A stretch of DNA of 64,000 nt from Haliotis asinina. Its lineage: Eukaryota; Mollusca; Gastropoda; Lepetellida; Haliotidae. Below the pieces are notes generated by a model. It did no database searches and was not told where the DNA came from. It saw nothing but the letters and a program-made list of their open reading frames with translations. A program made the translations under genes and the position numbers. Positions 62,266 through 64,000 of the stretch are shown one piece after another; the first letter of the stretch is position 1; each line of letters begins with the position of its first letter. Location: assembly GCF_037392515.1 (NCBI RefSeq), contig NC_090282.1, forward strand, positions 34,027,054 to 34,091,053. The letters are read 5' to 3'.

Positions 62266-62269
62266 TTTT

Positions 62270-62580
62270 GGGCATATTTTTGTCAAAAGTGACGAGGAAA
62301 GTAAGATTTATTTTTTTAAATTTTTGATCCAAAAATTGACTAGGGAGGAACACATTTTTTATTTTTTCTCTCTCAGTAATACAGCTTGGAAAGTTTAGCA
62401 CTTGTTAATGAGGTGTAGATTCAGTCTCAGTCGCTCTTACAGACATTCATTCTTATAGTGGACAAATGGACGATCGGGAAGCGGCAAAGTCAAAAAATTT
62501 GTTTTAAAAAAATGGTCATAAAAAACTTTTACGAGCACCAATAAAAGTGGAATGTTTTAGGCGTGTGAATGTTTTAGCTG
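62270..62580 (-). repeat. Dispersed repeat, copy 2
   Basis: Matches 28140-28440 over about 300 bp at perhaps 75-80% by eye. Shared landmarks are ACAGCTTGGAAAGTTTAGCA and GCGGCAAAGTCA. The part with minus-strand frames in copy 1 is missing here. Confidence 0.75.
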
Positions 62581-62584
62581 TTCC

Positions 62585-63200
62585 CAAGCATAAGTCTGCC
62601 TGATATGGTCAAGGTCAGTGGATCACACGGTAAGTATGTATTGGAAGCAATATCAGATATGACCCTAAACTGAATTTAAATTAGTTTGACAAAAGGCTGA
62701 AACCGGTTAACGTTCAACCGTATTTTCTGGAATTGACGTACACTCTCTGGCTGGTTGATTCCTCGTTTCCATGAAACCTTTGGCAATTCTCTAGTTATTA
62801 CTCTTCTAAAAACAACCAAAGTTGTTATTCTTCCCCAATGGCTGTCATATGAATATCCCTGTTTACCACAAAACACCTGTAGTTTTACGAACGCCACAGT
62901 CGATTATAATAAACCACGTGACAACATTTTGTTTTTCACGGGGAACTGAAGGAAACAAGTAGGTGTTTCTGTTTTCCATGATATTCATGTACCTCAAACC
63001 GAGTGAATGTGAAACTGAATATACAGTTTGCGCGAGGATACACACAAAAGAATACCACGTTGCTCTTTGCCTTTGTCTCTACAGTCTTACCTATCTACCG
63101 ATCATGTTATTGTTTCTTTTCTCTGATATGTAAACACAAGATCTGTTTCATTTACGAATCTATATTTATTGGTGTATTAAGCTACATACCCCTCTCATCA
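62585..63200. other. Intergenic, nothing recognised
   Basis: Short overlapping frames on both strands without domains; no splice-bounded exon. Confidence 0.5.
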
Positions 63201-63201
63201 A

Positions 63202-63354
63202 AGTGAGTGAGTGAGTTTAGTTTTGCGCCGCATTTAGCAATGTTCAAACACCAGAAAATAGGCTTCATACATTGTACCCATGTGGGGAATCGAACCCGGG
63301 TCTTCAGCGTGACGAGCGAACGCTTTAACCACTAGACTACCCCCACCGCCCCAT
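63202..63354 (-). mobile_element. tRNA-derived SINE, minus strand, full-length
   Basis: Complement: A box TAGTCTAGTGGTTAAAGCG, B box GGGTTCGATTCCCCAC, a body ending in ATTGCTAAATGCGGCGCAAA and the tail (ACTC)n. ATCAAAG occurs just outside both ends, a possible short target-site duplication. Confidence 0.85.
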
Positions 63355-63742
63355 CAATCAAAGCAGATACAAATACATAATCATTTCTATTTAGCACGGA
63401 AACAATATATTAGCAATCAATATAGGATGCATTCTACAAACAGAAGCATGCATTGCATAAGCCTGCTGCAAAAAGTGATCTGTCGCTTCACATGTTAGCC
63501 TTAGTATGTGCTGACTGTTGATTTGATATGTGAAGCTTTTATATATTATTGCAGAGCATTGGGTTTTTTCCTTGAGTATGTACACAACAGCTACCAGTGC
63601 CATTTAAGCGGATACTCACTCTGTATTACAAACAAAACTGACTGCATTGAAAATATACATCTGTAACAAGAAAAATGCGAAAAGACTGTAATGGACGAAA
63701 TTATTTTCAACATAAACGATTAGGTTAAATTTAGCTCCATTA

Positions 63743-63748
63743 TTTATT
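63743..63748 (-). terminator. Polyadenylation signal of gene C
   Basis: AATAAA on the minus strand, 113 bases past the gene C stop. Position and motif fit a short 3' untranslated region. Confidence 0.55.
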
Positions 63749-63860
63749 ATTCATACACACTGCACAGAACAACTAGGCATAAGATCTAAACTGAGATTGA
63801 TCTCTATATGGTAATCGGTCCTGGGAAGACTGGATAACGTTGTGTGCATGACGGCTTGTA

Positions 63861-63985
63861 TTATTTTTCGGTCATCAGTGGCTGTCTTTTCCTGTTGGCT
63901 CTTTGCCAGATAGTTATGACGATCATTCCCACCATAACTATGCCCGCAATACAACACCCGATAATTGCCCCAACAAGCGAGAAAC
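63861..63985 (-). CDS. Gene C: last exon of a third CUB-type membrane protein
   Basis: On the minus strand, acceptor TTGTTTCCACAG ends at 63986 and the exon is entered in phase 1, as in gene A. It encodes GFSLVGAIIGCCIAGIVMVG and onward (transmembrane helix), WQRANRKR (stop-transfer) and RQPLMTEK then TAA at 63863-63861. Layout, phase, GFS entry and the QPL tail match the gene A last exon (11901-12046). The CUB exons are expected beyond base 64000. The short tail lacks the acidic residue that gives gene A a dileucine-type signal. Confidence 0.75.
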
Positions 63986-64000
63986 CTGTGGAAACAATCA

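Noticed and set aside
16635-63320. True tRNA genes at 16635, 52740, 57900 and 63290
   Set aside because: A and B boxes are present, but each continues into the same SINE body and tetranucleotide tail, and acceptor-stem pairing is not evident.

Overview
This is a eukaryotic, intron-rich, AT-rich window, most likely from a gastropod mollusc (abalone-like). That assignment is inferred from GT-AG introns, tRNA-headed SINEs whose 3' ends read like 'gctggaatattgctgagtgc' plus an (ACTC)n tail, and many CA/CATA microsatellites. There are no bacterial operons. Almost all real protein coding here is in short exons of 70-185 bp, so long ATG-to-stop ORFs are mostly chance, repeats or antisense.

The window carries a cluster of genes for single-pass membrane proteins built from tandem CUB domains. 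Gene A (+ strand, 753-12046, 5' end outside the window) encodes half of one CUB, five further CUB domains, a transmembrane helix and a 19-residue tail. Gene B (+ strand, 25441-54770) appears complete: signal-peptide exon, 8 CUB domains, transmembrane helix and a 135-residue tyrosine-rich tail with YxxP, YxN and YxxL/I motifs, 1178 aa in 26 exons by my splice model. Gene C (- strand) enters at the right edge, and only its last exon (63861-63985) is visible; it is clearly a relative of gene A. Every CUB is encoded by three exons with the same intron phases (1-2, 2-1, 1-1), so each domain is a symmetrical 1-1 module. The likely role is extracellular ligand binding; for gene B, tail-phosphorylation signalling is an inference from motifs.

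Layout: 1-350 decayed Tc1-like transposon; 753-12046 gene A, with a second Tc1 relic (4037-4560) and a SINE with target-site duplication (7050-7313) in its introns; 12047-25340 intergenic repeats (LINE endonuclease relic, SINE, DIRS-like reverse transcriptase, a 20-bp satellite, LINE relic with a nested SINE); 25350-25507 TATA box and first exon of gene B; 25508-35709 a 10-kb first intron with a tandem duplication that copied the promoter and exon 1 (the second copy is dead) and a large inverted repeat; 35710-54770 the CUB exons of gene B, with a LINE relic in one intron; 54771-63860 mostly non-coding, with one possible small membrane-protein gene at 56714-57828 or beyond; 63861-63985 gene C.

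The most interesting signals are the CUB-receptor cluster with its phosphotyrosine-docking tail, pairwise loss of partner cysteines in three CUB domains, and the duplicated, broken promoter/first exon of gene B. Splice sites were assigned by reading consensus and frame; no alignments, searches or transcript data were available.
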